Part shown: positions 34,190 through 45,897 of the stretch, one piece after another
How positions within the stretch are numbered: position 1 is the stretch's first letter
Layout of the letters: each line of letters starts with the position of its first letter
From: Chimonanthus salicifolius
Taxonomy: Eukaryota; Streptophyta; Magnoliopsida; Laurales; Calycanthaceae
Assembly: GCA_013350335.1 (NCBI GenBank)
Contig: CM023534.1
Span: 18,867,302 to 18,931,301 of the forward strand
DNA length: 64,000 bases
Reading direction: 5' to 3'
Program-made: the position numbers and the translations under genes
The notes under the pieces: generated by a model
The model's input: the letters and a program-made list of their open reading frames with translations, nothing else
Told to the model about the DNA's origin: nothing
Database searches by the model: none

Positions 34190-35440
34190 GAAGAGATTCT
34201 TTGGCATCTCTCGTACATATTCTTGGGTCGATCTTTCCACTTCATAAGGAATTTCTAGTATACATAATTTTTGCATCCATGTTGTCTTCTACCTTTTCCT
34301 TCTTGTGTAGTGATGGCAAAGGAAGTAAACAAGACGTGGGCAAAGGTGACAACAATGTAAAAACAACATGATCTTGTGGGTATGCGTTTGAAGGATGGGA
34401 TGGTGGAAGAGCATTTGTGTCTAGAGGAATAGGTGATCCTTAGTAAAGCACTAAATCTTCCACATTAAAGATGTAGTTGATTCGTCCAAACGCAAATTTA
34501 AGACGTGTGGACATTGATCTTCTTAAGCACTTTAAAAGGAGTTACGCTTCAAGCATGCAATTCAGTTATGGTCCCTCTTGGGAAAAGCTCAAGCCTAATG
34601 TGTACCATGATATATCTCCCTCATGAAACTCTTGATACCTACGGTGGTTATCTGTAGAAGATTTGTTATATTCATTGCTAAAATAATTTTTTTTCTAATA
34701 CCAACATGTAAATCATAGATATGCATAGAAAATGACTCAGCAGACTCAGAAGGCTTACACGCTGGTGAAAGAGGTATAAGGTTTATAGGTTTCCTAGGTT
34801 GGTAACATGCGACTATCTCAAAAGGATTAGAACCTATATACTGATTAATGGAATTGTTACAAACGAATTCAATCATGAAGAGAATATGATCCCAACCAAC
34901 GGCATCAACATGCCTCTTCAATTTGGTATGTCCAAAAGGGTTCATCTTATAATGTTGGCAGTTAGGGAGAGATGACTTTGGAACCAAATCCATAGTGGGT
35001 TGAACATCACATTTAGGAGGGAAGCTCATGTGGAACTGCACTGGTTCTACATTCACTACTCTCGTTGAGTAAACTAGTGACCTCTTTTGGAATCTCAATT
35101 GATGTCTCTTGGGGAGACACTTTAACATCTTTGGTCCTTAAAAAGTATAGACAACCTCCCGCTCCTTATGCCTATTCTCAAATTGTTTTTTATTGAGAAA
35201 AGGTAAAGGTTTCTTTTCAACCATTGAAGTAGGCCCATTCACATCACTCACTTTAAACTCTCTAGGAAAAGCAGGGTACAATTTGATGTTTTTCATATTT
35301 TGTAATGCATTTTCTAGACATGCATCAGACTTTTTGAAAACCTTTAGAACTCAATTTTTAGGGTATGTAATTTCGTTTTTATTCCAGTTAGCAATTCACT
35401 CAATGGGTCTAGGATCATGGTGGCGATAGGGTTTTTCGTG
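34190..35440 (-). pseudogene. Gypsy pol pseudogene with RT-to-integrase deletion
   Basis: On the minus strand the frame has LVPKSSLPNCQHYKMNP, the region just before gypsy RT, then jumps within a few residues to GWDHILFMIEFVCNNSINQY and NPFEIVACYQPRKPINLIPL, the integrase segment after the catalytic core. Near 34190-34310 a degenerate KFLMKWKDRP is the start of a chromodomain. RT, RNase H and the integrase catalytic triad are deleted. Frameshifts and stops are common. The integrase tail is related to that at 28660-29489, so both belong to one chromovirus-like clade (Reina-like by context, not proven). Confidence 0.75.
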
Positions 35441-35520
35441 TGGTATTTGGTATTGATACGCGTAGGTATGTACTACCCTATGATGAATGATGAGACCAAC
35501 TTGCTAACTACAACTTAAAA

Positions 35521-35608
35521 ACTTTTGATGCCAAATCTAACGCAGGACAAGTTCTGATGCCAAATCCGACGCAGGACAAGTTCTGATGCCAAATCTAACA
35601 CATGACAA
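35521..35608 (-). repeat. Three tandem 29-30 bp units with primer-binding-site-like core
   Basis: Units at 35521-35550, 35551-35579 and 35580-35608 share TTCTGATGCCAAATC and GCAGGACAAG. The core resembles the complement of the initiator-Met primer-binding site with two changes, and it lies where that site is expected beside the right LTR. Confidence 0.7.
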
Positions 35609-36275
35609 GCAAAAATATTGGAAACTCCAGATCGAAATGATAGATGGATGCTATATGAGAATGCAAAATGTGTATGGTGAATCCTATAACGACATGCAAC
35701 TTTATCCATGATTCACATAAGATGTTAGAGAGATTAATTAATATTAAATTGAGTTACACAAGATTCCTTGATCTTACACCAAGGAGGCAAAATGAGTCAC
35801 ACCAGATCTGCAAATGGGAAAAACTTGAATTTCTTCTTTCATTCATTCTCAAGAGTGTCTTTTACAACTATTTATAAAAGAAAAACTCTCTTAGCAGACA
35901 CATGTAACTTAAGGCAAACATGTAGACAATCTAAAACCATAAAAATAAATACATGTCTATAACAATCTTTAAACACATGAACTAAAACTATATGACACTA
36001 ATAGAATATCATGAAAACAAATGCTCAGATGGCGCTAGACCAACGGTTAGATCGGTCCAATCCAAGAACGAACGGCTAAGATGATGCGAATGTATGGATC
36101 TACCCAAATTATCAAATTCGCTGCAGGATTGGCTTAAATCTAGGCTATCCATGGCCTCATCTCTCTCTATCCATGGTCAGATACAACGGGATGGTGCCAA
36201 AAATAATTATCCAACTATGTTGAGGTAAAATCTGAATTTTGATGCATCCTTCTTCGCTAGCATCTGATGATGCCT

Positions 36276-38660
36276 CATCACATATTCTACAACAATATTC
36301 TCAAGGAAAACCTACAATCAGGGTGCTCATGTACTCTTATTGGGAGAAACTTCCTTTAGGGTGCTTTATGCATCCTCAAAGAAGCCTTCTCCCTCCTGGG
36401 TGCTCATAGGCACTAAAACAAAACCTCCTAGGTTGCTCGTACCCTCATTGACAAGACCTTCCCTTCTTTAGGGTGTTTTTGAATCCTCAAGGAATCCATG
36501 TCCCTCCAAAGTAGTCATTTACTTAGATGGGAAGCAATATAGGGTAACAAACTAGATCAATTCAACGCCTTCTCTATGCTCCAAAGCTTCCCCACTTCAA
36601 CACCCTCTTTGTGTTTCAGGCCAAGTAAATTTAACACCTCCTTTTCCAAGCTCAACCAAGGATTCTTTAGGAGCCTAGAAATACTTCAAGCATGAAAAAG
36701 GGTCACACATTTATGGCCCCTAACCTATGGAGAGTTTTCTACATCCACTCTAAACTTTGTCTTTGACGTTCCAATACTCCCTTTGAGTTCCAAATGGCAA
36801 GCAAACACTATCCACCTCTCCAAGGAGCAGAAGACTTCATCCTTTCTTCTTTCTTCTTAGTTTTTTTCTTGTAAAAAGTATGAGTTGAGTCTCTCTTAGA
36901 CAGCCCAAGTTTCTTCATACTTAGATTAGTTATACCCACCAAACAAAAATCAATCATTCATATTGGCTGGTTTCAATCAAAACAAACTTTATTTGCTGAC
37001 AAGTTTTTTCAACACTGCTTCCTCCAAGACGAGTTACTAACCTGAAAGCCAATCTCCCATCTCTCATTTTCATTAACATTCTAAAAAAATGTCTTAACAC
37101 CCACCAATTGGTAGATCATACATTGAGCTTATCACCTCCACTCCTTGCAGTTCTTATCTCCTCTACTTCCCTGTAGCATCACTTCTCCAGACAGTTGGAA
37201 GCCTTTGGTAACTCGCTATGTTTCCCATATCTGGCCATTTGTTCAATTAATTTACTCATTCCAACAACTTACCATGCAGCACTACAGTAGCTGAGTTGGC
37301 TTCAGTTATCAACCTGAATTTATAAAATTCCACTCAAAATGCTCAAATATAAATTTGAATACAAATATATAAGTTCATACTTAAGGAATTGTGATTTATA
37401 GTGATCATAAATACCTTACATCAATAGTATGAAATCAAAACAAACTGCACCCCTTACTGCTATGGTTTTGCATAACAAGGATATGAAATAATTGTGTCTA
37501 ATCCAGACAACTTCTTAACTGAAATTGGTAAATTTTTACTAGTTTCCATGTGATCATAAATTTTTTTTTTAAATTACAATTATAGCACTTTATTACATAT
37601 ACTTTGAATGCAAAACATGCTAGCATTATGCACTGAGTTCACATCAAGGAGGGAAATTGAAGCAAAATTGGTCAATTTGATACAGTTTGCTAGTGGCAAT
37701 GCCAGTTTTTTACTGCACTATAGAATCTTACTTTCTGCAATGTCAATACCATGTAACAAGAAACAGAAGCATCCCACAGTTGCAGGAATGAGAAGAATAT
37801 AAATGTCAGTTACTTACAACAAGTGATGGAGAAAATGTATTCTGTTTGTAATTCCACCCACGGGGGAAAATGAAGATTGGATGGACGTCAATTCAATCTC
37901 ATGAGATCAGCAGTGACCTGGAGCAGAAGACATATTTTACACAGAGATATTGCAAGAAAACTTCTCTCATTTCCATCCACAGATTACTGGCATCTATTTT
38001 TCAAACAAGATCTGCAAGCTTCACTAGGTTTCAAAAGTCATGAATGGCAACTCAGTGTTGTTTCCTGCTGTTAAAAGCAAATGGTTGACAAGAAACAGAA
38101 GGTTTTGTATTTCACAGTCACCAAAATAATCAACCTCAAATGCCTAGAGGTCCACGGATGTTATTTGCCATACTGCCCAACAAAAACGAGGGCAACAGTA
38201 GGTGCAGTTTCAAATTTGTACATGAATTTCCACTATGGCAGCTCAAAATACCTCCTTTTTTGTCTCAAATGCAGCCTGATCTACAATGATGTCGTGTTTT
38301 GAAGTCTTGTCTTCTAACCGGTGTTGTCCAAAGGAAAATTGGTATCAGTCATTGACTGAGAAAGGCAGAGCCATTGACTTCCATTGAATGAGGCACCAAG
38401 TTTTTTTTTTTCTAAACAGAACGAGGCACTAAATTGCTGGAATGTTGCCGGAGGAGCATAAATATCAATGGATAAGAGAAGATATGAGTCACTCCGCAAT
38501 AACTTAATGCCAAAAAATTGTGTGTCATGGTGCAAGACCTCATCAAGTGGAGACCAAAGATGTCCTTCAATCAATTTTCTATTAGACACGAGGAAAATAG
38601 AATAGGTGAATCATCCCACATGAGCCTTATCCTTCTCTCTTATAGGAAAGCCATCTGCAA
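36276..38660. other. No gene recognised between gypsy remnant and PPR gene
   Basis: The part 36290-36560 has loose repeats of GGGTGCTCATG-like and CCTCAAGGAA-like phrases about 60-70 bp apart. The part 36560-38660 is low-complexity, AT-rich and without family-level ORF matches. The last few hundred bases probably hold the PPR 3' untranslated region and polyadenylation signals, but none stood out clearly. Confidence 0.4.
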
Positions 38661-40457
38661 CTATTCATTTATTGTGCCAATGTCTTCAATAGAGCTGTGC
38701 CCCGGTGGCTTCTGCACATCACTGCCCTTCATCATTTCCCTCATCTTCATGGAATCATCCCATCTCTCTGCTCCTGCATATGTGTTTGATAAGAGTACAT
38801 AGTTTCCACTACCAGTAGGCTCCAACTCAAGAAGCTTGTTCAAGGCAATCTCAGCCAGATGTACGTTGCCATGAACTTTTGAAGCACTAAGTAATGTCCT
38901 CCATACAACAGCATCAGGGGTTATCGGCATTTTCATAATGAACTCATATGCCTTATCTAGCAGGCCTGATCTGCTGAGGAGATCAACAATGCAACCATAA
39001 TGCTTCAGCTGGGGCTGTATTTTATGAATTTCAGTCATACATTTAAAATATTTAAGTCCTTCCTCCACCAACCCACCATGACTACATGCAAGCAAGACTC
39101 CAATAAAAGTGACACTACTTGGCCGGATGCCTTCACTCAACATTTGAGAGAATAGTTTCAATGCATCTTCCGCATAGCCGTTAACAGCGATTCCAGATAC
39201 CAATGAGGTCCATGAGACAGTATCTTTCTCCCTCATCTCACCAAACACTTTCATTGCCTTCATAATACATCCACATTTACAGTACATGTCAATCAGTGCA
39301 TTCCCCACATAAATGTCTGCTTCTATATTCATCTCAATGATGTACTCATGGACCTTCTTTCCTATGTCAAGTGCCCCCAAATTGCCACATGTAGAAAGTA
39401 CACTGACCACTGTTATCTCATCCGGCTTCACTTTAGCCGCCATCATATCATGGAAAAAGCTCAATGCCTCAGAATAACGTTTGGTCTGAGAATATCCTGT
39501 GATAATCGAACTCCAAGAGATGAGGTCCTTTTCTGGCATTTCATTGAAAAGTTTCCGTGCAGAGACTAAGTCCCCTGCTTTTGCATATGCTGTGATCATG
39601 GAATTCCAAGAAATTATATTTCTTTTAGTCATTTCATTAAATATGCTCCTAGCTAATTCCACAGACCCCCTCCGTCCATAACAATCAATCAAGGAATTTC
39701 CCAAGTACACATCTACCTTCAGACCATTTTCCTTTATATATTTCACCACTGAATCCACCAATTTCCAATCACCCAAATGTGAACATGCCAAAACGACCTT
39801 CACCATTGTCACCTCATCAGCCTTCACGTTCTCAGCCTGCATTGCACCAAAAATACCCAAAACCTCCTTCCACAGACTCTTCTGACCATATCCACAAATC
39901 AAAGAGTTCCAAGAAACCAAATCTCTCTCCGGCATTTTGTCAAATACCTTTTGGGCACATCCCAAATCGCCACAGAGAGAATACATGTGAATCAAAGCAT
40001 TGGAAACGAAGGAATGAGAGCCAAACCCAAGTTTTAGAATATGCAAATGAACCTTCTTACCTTCTCCAAGCTCTCCTGGCACGCGAGAGCAAGCTTTCAG
40101 AACGAAGATGAAGGTAAGGCGATTTGGCGCAGGCTGGAGTCCTTGCGACCGCATACGTTGGTAAAAGAGGATTGCGTCATTGGGGCGTTGGCTTTGGGAG
40201 AAGCCTCTTATCATGGAATTCCAAATGTAAGTGGTAGGATTTGGGATTTGATCGAACAAGTAGATGGCTTTGCTAAGATGGGAAGGTGAGAGAGCGTAGG
40301 AGGAGAGAACGGGGGAAATAGAAGACGGATCTTGGTACAATCCAGATCTGATGAGGCGGCCATGGAGCGTTTTGGGGGAGGGGATGGAAGAGCGGCAATT
40401 TGAGGATTTTTGGGGGATGGTGGTGAAGAGATGGGTGTTGGGGGATTTTGGTGCCAT
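38661..40457 (-). CDS. Pentatricopeptide-repeat protein, PLS class, E-type, 598 aa
   Basis: An uninterrupted frame opens at ATG 40457, the first in-frame ATG after a stop 30 nt upstream. The N-terminus is rich in Ser, Pro and basic residues, as expected for import into mitochondria or plastids. From about residue 65 it is a run of PPR motifs of alternating type, with marks such as YIWNSMIRGF, DLVSWNSLICGYGQ, NIISWNSMITAYAKAGD, DLISWSSIITGYSQ and DTVSWTSLVSGIAVNGY. The C-terminus has PQLKHYGCIVDLLSRSGLLD and NYVLLSNTYAGAERWDDSMK (E motif) and stops just after PPGHSSIE, within the start of E+. There is no DYW deaminase domain. Such proteins bind organellar RNA one base per repeat, often to specify C-to-U editing. 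Target and orthologue cannot be named from sequence alone. No intron or internal stop is present. Retroelement remnants lie on both sides. Confidence 0.93.
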   Translation of the reverse strand: MAPKSPNTHLFTTIPQKSSNCRSSIPSPKTLHGRLIRSGLYQDPSSISPVLSSYALSPSHLSKAIYLFDQIPNPTTYIWNSMIRGFSQSQRPNDAILFYQRMRSQGLQPAPNRLTFIFVLKACSRVPGELGEGKKVHLHILKLGFGSHSFVSNALIHMYSLCGDLGCAQKVFDKMPERDLVSWNSLICGYGQKSLWKEVLGIFGAMQAENVKADEVTMVKVVLACSHLGDWKLVDSVVKYIKENGLKVDVYLGNSLIDCYGRRGSVELARSIFNEMTKRNIISWNSMITAYAKAGDLVSARKLFNEMPEKDLISWSSIITGYSQTKRYSEALSFFHDMMAAKVKPDEITVVSVLSTCGNLGALDIGKKVHEYIIEMNIEADIYVGNALIDMYCKCGCIMKAMKVFGEMREKDTVSWTSLVSGIAVNGYAEDALKLFSQMLSEGIRPSSVTFIGVLLACSHGGLVEEGLKYFKCMTEIHKIQPQLKHYGCIVDLLSRSGLLDKAYEFIMKMPITPDAVVWRTLLSASKVHGNVHLAEIALNKLLELEPTGSGNYVLLSNTYAGAERWDDSMKMREMMKGSDVQKPPGHSSIEDIGTINE

Positions 40458-40721
40458 AAAGAAGGAAAAGAAAATAGTATTGAGTGCTTAGGCAATCGAG
40501 ATTAGAGAGGAATTCAAAGAATAAGGAGGTTCTTCTTGGAGTTTCTGCCGCTCCATAACCAGGAGCTTCTGTCGCTCCATAACCAAGAGCCTCTGCTGCT
40601 GCTCACGAGAGAACCAAGGTCGGCCCGGGTTTTGTGAGAAAAGTCCGAGCCCGATTATTTCTGTCAGAGTCGAGACCCATTTGAAATCAAGTTAATCAAA
40701 GCCCAAATACATTCATTTAAA
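40458..40721 (-). promoter_or_regulatory. PPR gene upstream region with 24-bp tandem repeat
   Basis: Only about 265 bp separate the PPR start codon from the apparent LTR start near 40722. Within it, 40537-40605 holds nearly three tandem 24-bp units with CTTCTGTCGCTCCATAACC. No clear TATA box is seen, which is common for PPR genes. The upstream promoter may therefore be very short or may overlap the LTR. Confidence 0.5.
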
Positions 40722-40889
40722 TTTAGCGTCCCGACTCTTACAACCTTGAAATATGATGTAATAAATGGATTGATACATATGAGAGGTGGTTGAGGGTCTC
40801 ATGGGGTCTCACCTGAACACACGTATCCTCTAAAGATCACACTGGACTTTTTCCATTGGAAAATAAGTTAAAAATGAATTTTAGTGGGT

Positions 40890-41150
40890 AGTCGGTGCGA
40901 CCGACCAAACCGTTGGATCGACCGATGGTATCGGTGGGAGAAGTTGGCATCGGATCGAGGAGGATTGGATCTGAGAAAAATGGTTGATCTGTCGGATCAA
41001 CTGACACTTGGATCAGTGCATTCGAAAGATAGCAATATTTTGTCAATGCGACTAATGAAAGTCCTCACTCAACGAACGAAGAGCTGGGTTGTGGGGCGTG
41101 GTGCGTGTCATCGGTGCAACCGGCAGTGTCATCGGTGCGATCGACGCGCG
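40890..41150 (+). repeat. TCGGT..ACCGA palindromic phrases upstream of the family-D TATA box
   Basis: Copies include GTCGGTGCGACCGACC near 40892, TGGATCGACCGATGG near 40914 and TCGGTGCGATCGACG near 41132. They stand upstream of TATTTATA, unlike the family-A array, which lies downstream of its TATA box. Confidence 0.6.
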
Positions 41151-41163
41151 ACTTAAGTTTGGG

Positions 41164-41171
41164 TATTTATA
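41164..41171 (+). promoter_or_regulatory. TATA box of LTR family D
   Basis: TATTTATA lies in GGGTATTTATACC, followed by a CT-rich stretch at 41196-41240. The function is inferred. Confidence 0.5.
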
Positions 41172-42535
41172 CCTCACTTGTCACAAAAAATCAGATCCTC
41201 TCCTTCCCCTTCTCTCCAAATTCGTGGAAAACACCCCTCCTCCATAGCCAAGTTTTGAGCAATTGTATGCAAGAGATTGGAGTTGGACTTGTCTCAAGCT
41301 TCATCCTGCTCGGATTTCCTCTTCCCCAAGGTCTCTTCACTCTTCCACTTCTCTTTTCTCTTGAATCTTGGATTTCATTAGGGATTTTGTGGAATGAAGT
41401 TAGAATGACGATGTAGGAATAAGAAGGGAAAAAATCCATGGATTAGAGTATGGATTTGATGTTTGAAGCTTTGCATAGGTTGGATTTGAACCCTAATACG
41501 AGGATGAAATTGGAGAAAATAGAGGTGATGATGAATTGGACCTATGGAATGTCGAAATTTGGGGTTGTGGCATGGGTTAAATTGGTATTGCTCCAAGAGA
41601 TGGAAATGATTGGATAGAAATTGAGTAAAATTGGAGATTCTAGCTAATTGAGCTTTAAGTGGCCTAATCAAAGGGTGATTAGTGCCTAATTACCCAAATT
41701 TCAGACTCGGTGAATCCGACTTGAACTCGAAAACCCATTGGAAGCCAAGGTGGGGAAGTTTCATATACTTAGAGTGTTGGGAATATATGTGTGAAATTCC
41801 ATGCTCACAAGATGTTTGATGATATGGGTGAGAGAATGTTCTTTTGTGCTCATTTCAATGTATAGTTGGGTAAGACTATGGTTTGGCCTCCATATGCTTG
41901 TATGATGTAGATGTGAATGTATTATATAGAATACATGTGTATGAATTTTCTAAGTTCCCTATGTTTAGATGATTGCCATAGTTGAGAATTTTTATGTATG
42001 TGATGTGTTAGAAGCATGGTGAAATGTATGATGACTCAAATTTGCCTAAGACATGGTAATGTAGGGGTCTTGATTAATTCTCATGCTTGAGTGTTTCTAT
42101 GTGCATTGTCACGCCCTGACCCGAAGGGTGGGCCGAGAACGCTACTGATTTTTTTTTTTATAAATTAAACTAACACAGGCATTCTAACTAGGTCGGATCA
42201 ACAGTTGGGCCCAGAGGTCACACATGATCCCAGCATGTGGACTCAAACATATACCATAAGTCTGATACCAACAAAAGTACACAACATAATCACATAAATC
42301 CAACACTAAATTATTATTACAAAACATCATCTCAAAATTACTACAGAGGCATAATAGTTTAATACATCACGTTTAAACAAATCAAGTACCACAGTCGGTA
42401 CTTAACAAAAGTAAATGGTTCCAAGAACCAACAAGCAAAGATAAGGGTATTCCCCTCAGGGGGAATCTCGAAACACCGCTGCAGCTTATCCACCCTAAGC
42501 TTGAAAAAAAAGGTTCTCCTCCTCGGGTTCATCTC

Positions 42536-44358
42536 CTGAAAGGTGAGTGGGGTGAGCTAACTAGCCCAGTGAAGGAAATATAACAGTGCAGTTAAATAAA
42601 CAACAGGTTAGCACAATAATCAACAGCTGCAATAAATATCTCATGCTTGATTACAATTTAGCATAATATTATCATCATTCTCATCATTTCTTTTCCGATA
42701 CTGCTATCATCCACCGCAACCCCTAGATACTATCCTGACACCAATAGTATTAAGTCCCGACACGGTCAAAATACATCCTTGCAAGTACATCTCCTGTATA
42801 CACCTCAAACCGGTACTGACACACCTTGCCAGTCACTGTAGACCCACCTGGTCCAGTAGACGTAACCGACACCTCAGTTCAGCGATGGTTCGATAGTAAA
42901 AGGTACGTGGAAACAGTATCACATGTCATATGATCAATATCATATTATTCACCATCATCATAGGCACTCTTACCATAGTGCATCATGTCTAGGCACATGA
43001 GTGGGTTCATCAACTTGAAACCACTCATTGCTCCAGAATCCATCTCAAGTAACAAAAACCTGTTTACATCTACTGCAAAGTCAAGTTCCCTCACCGTATA
43101 CATGTGGTTTCGCGGTCTCTGTTCAAACAAACAGACAAGTGCACAATCAATATACATAACAAATACGTACACACAAGTACTATTTGGAAATCATACATTT
43201 TTCCCAAAAATATCCAAGGTACATGGAATTGAGTCTCCTACTTGGTTTCTATCCTTTTTAAATTATAATCATCCATAAGATAATAATAATAAAAAGGGGG
43301 CTCAGTTCAAAACTCATATTGTCTTCTGGGCATTGACCAGATTGACTTATTGAATTAGGTCTAAATCCTCGGGTCACTTCTCGGTTGTCTTCTGGATAGG
43401 ACCAGATCTGACATTTTGAGTTAGGCCTCGAGGTCACTCAGTACCCGAAAAATATAGCGTCGGCCTTGAAGTGAGATCACTCAGTGCCCGACCAATAAGG
43501 TCGGCCTGGAAGTGAATACAATGGTATATACACTATAGTAATAAGAGAAGAGGGTTAGTACATTTTTAATTAACAAAAAGGGGTACCAACATTACATCAC
43601 ATACAATCAAATAAGATTAGGCATCAATAACAATCAAACAATATTTTACACTTTAAAAACTAGGTCCCTCAGAACATGCCTCAGAATCAGGTACTGTGGC
43701 TTCGGATCATCCGAACCACACCTAAACTAGTCACTGACCTTGGATCATGGGTCTGACTTCTGATCGTCCGAAGATCGGGTCTCGGACCTTCCGAAGTCTT
43801 TCCGAACCGAAAAGATCTGAAAAGGGGGTCTCGGTGGGTCTGTAAGCCTCGGAACATCCGAAGTAAGGTTCGGTCCTTCCGAACTCTGCCCTGTTCATCT
43901 GAGTGGGTCAGGCTAGCCTTGGGCGCTTCTGGGCTTCGGGTGAAGCTCGGAATGTCCGAGGGGTACTGCTCGGACCGTCCGAAGGTCTGGCCCTCGGACA
44001 GTCCGAAGATCGACTCTTGGACCATCCGAGAGTCGTCTTCCTCCACTGTCTGCACCAACAGACAGTGATGGCAGTCACATAGTGAAATACGAATCCGGAA
44101 ACAGAGGGTTTCCCGGATTCGGTTTTCACACTTAGTCGGTCTAATAGACTCCTCTGGGAGTCCTCTTTCCATAAGGAATGGTTTGGAGCTTTGAAGCTCA
44201 CTGGGCCATCTGATTTTAACATCAAAACCTCACAGGGTACAAGGGAACCCATGGTTTTCCTTAGATTTCAAACTGGTTTTTCTTACTCAAAACAGGGCCA
44301 AATTCAGTTTTTCTTGATTCTAAACCGACTGGAAACGAAAGAGCAACACAACGATTAC
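42536..44358 (-). other. Putative LTR-internal intron, family A copy 3
   Basis: AAG/GTAATCG at 44358 and CACCTTTCAG/GAG ending at 42536 bound 1823 nt, almost the length in copy 1 (1826 nt). No transcript evidence is available. Confidence 0.35.
43690..44040 (-). repeat. Palindrome array in LTR A, copy 3
   Basis: At least ten copies of TTCGGATGATCCGAA-like palindromes occur, for example near 43700, 43853, 43975 and 43993. The spacing is irregular, but the cores match copies 1 and 2. Confidence 0.8.
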
Positions 44359-45579
44359 CTTCACTGGAGTTCCTGGGATGAAATCTGAGCTTTTGAAAAT
44401 TTTCCCTCTAAGGTACGGTAACTGAAACTGGGAAACAATAGGGGCTGGAACAGTTCGGTTTCTGGTTTGACAGAGAGCAGCTAAAAAGAGGCTAAGAGAG
44501 AAGAGAAGGTTTGAAGGGAGTTGATCTGCTGAACTGAGGCCCAGATTTATAGAAATCTGACCAGGAAAATTGGCTGGACAGCCACTGCATGCGGCTGCAT
44601 GCAGTGCCTGCTTACAGTCCGCTACAATACGTAAGTTAAGGTTGCAAATCAGACCCTCACAACTTCCATTTTTGCAAATAAGTCCCCGATTTTAATAAAA
44701 ATCTGATTTTCAACTAAAAACATAATTTTAAAAACTCAAACTCTTAACCCAACCTTACAGATAGGTTGGGTTTTGAAAACCTTAATCACCATAAAAATTT
44801 TGGAATTTAAATCTCACTAAAAGCCAATGATTAAAATAAAAACCATAATTTAGCCTTATTTACTTAATTAAAAAATGTTAAAATAAACAATTTAGAAATC
44901 TCATTTTGGGGTGTCAAAAATAACTAGACCATACTTAAAATGGTCTAACACAAAACATTTGTTTCGAAATTTATCACGTTCTCAAAACCTTTTAAAATAA
45001 TTAATACTCCCTTTCGGGGTTTTTGACGGGCGGATTTAAAATACCTTTTTCTGAAAATAAATTCATTTTAAAATCAGAAATACAAATCCTTTATTAAGGA
45101 GAACATTATCATCCAATAATAATGACATATCAACATAAATTATGAAATAATAACTGAAAGCGGTAAATTACCAAAATGTCCCTCCAGCTGGACGAGCTGG
45201 ATCACTGAGCTCATGAGCTCGGATTGGCCCACACCTGGGTTCTCCTCAAAGCCCTAACCGTAATATTTGAGATTAACCGGTTAAACAAGATTATTTAGCT
45301 AAAACACGCTTGATCTGGGACAGGGTATTACATGCATAGTATACATCAAATGAATTCTCATAATTTGGAATGGAACTTGATGAATGGGTTAGACTAGATT
45401 AAGTGGGAGAGGTGAAGCCAAGGTGTTGATGTCACCAATGTGTTCCCGGTACTTGTGCCAATAACTTGTTGATATGTTTTAAATTTATAAATCTCGCAAG
45501 CGCACAAACCATTTATAGTATAGTGTTATGTGTGCAAGGTCGATCTCACATAGAACAAATATAATAAATATATATATAT

Positions 45580-45702
45580 TCTGTGTGTGTGTGTGTAAAC
45601 TCAAATATATGACTTTGAAATTTATGTTTTTAAAGAATTTAGATCTTAACTTAATCTAGTTTCAAGAAATCAATCCTATTCTCATGAATGTAATTCCAAG
45701 TT

Positions 45703-45767
<65 letters not shown>

Positions 45768-45897
45768 GTGGTGTGTGTGTGTGTAAACTCAAATATATGA
45801 CTTTGAAATTTATGTTTTTAAAGAATTTAGATCTTAACTTAATCTAGTTTCAAGAAATCAATCCTATTCTCATGAATGTAATTCCAAGTTAACAAAT
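45580..45897 (+). repeat. Duplicated ~130-bp block separated by (TA)n
   Basis: Units 45580-45708 and 45765-45897 are nearly identical, each starting with a GT run and ending AAGTTAACAAAT. Between them is a (TA)n tract of about 57 bp (45709-45765). Slippage or unequal exchange at the microsatellite would explain the duplication. Confidence 0.85.

Larger units (their letters stand above)
33975..36275 (-). mobile_element. Deleted chromodomain gypsy element, second copy of the same clade
   Basis: A direct repeat of about 165 bp (33985-34140 and 36110-36275), with TATCCATGGTCA and ACTATGTTGAGGTAAAATCT-like phrases, marks the two LTR starts on the minus strand. The right LTR would extend from about 36275 to about 35610. 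The left one is cut short near 33975. The interior keeps RT-start and integrase-tail remnants. Confidence 0.6.
42107..45332 (-). mobile_element. Solo LTR, family A, copy 3, 3226 bp, TSD TGCAT
   Basis: It begins TGTCACGCCCTGACCC and ends CAGGGTATTACA. Exact 5-bp TSDs TGCAT lie at 42102-42106 and 45333-45337. It is full length in reverse orientation: acceptor block at 42530-42580, tandem duplications near 43320-43510, palindrome array at 43690-44040, donor-like AAG/GTAATC at 44358, TATA at 44545-44552. No internal domain or primer-binding site is present. Predicted peptides here are not conserved in other copies. Confidence 0.93.

Noticed and set aside
39348..40289. Plus-strand ORFs opposite the PPR gene
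   Set aside because: They are antisense shadows of a long conserved coding frame and have no family features.
40211..40495. Apparent upstream ORF overlapping the PPR start
   Set aside because: It would start at TTG, not ATG, and lies in another frame over the PPR coding sequence; it is a shadow.
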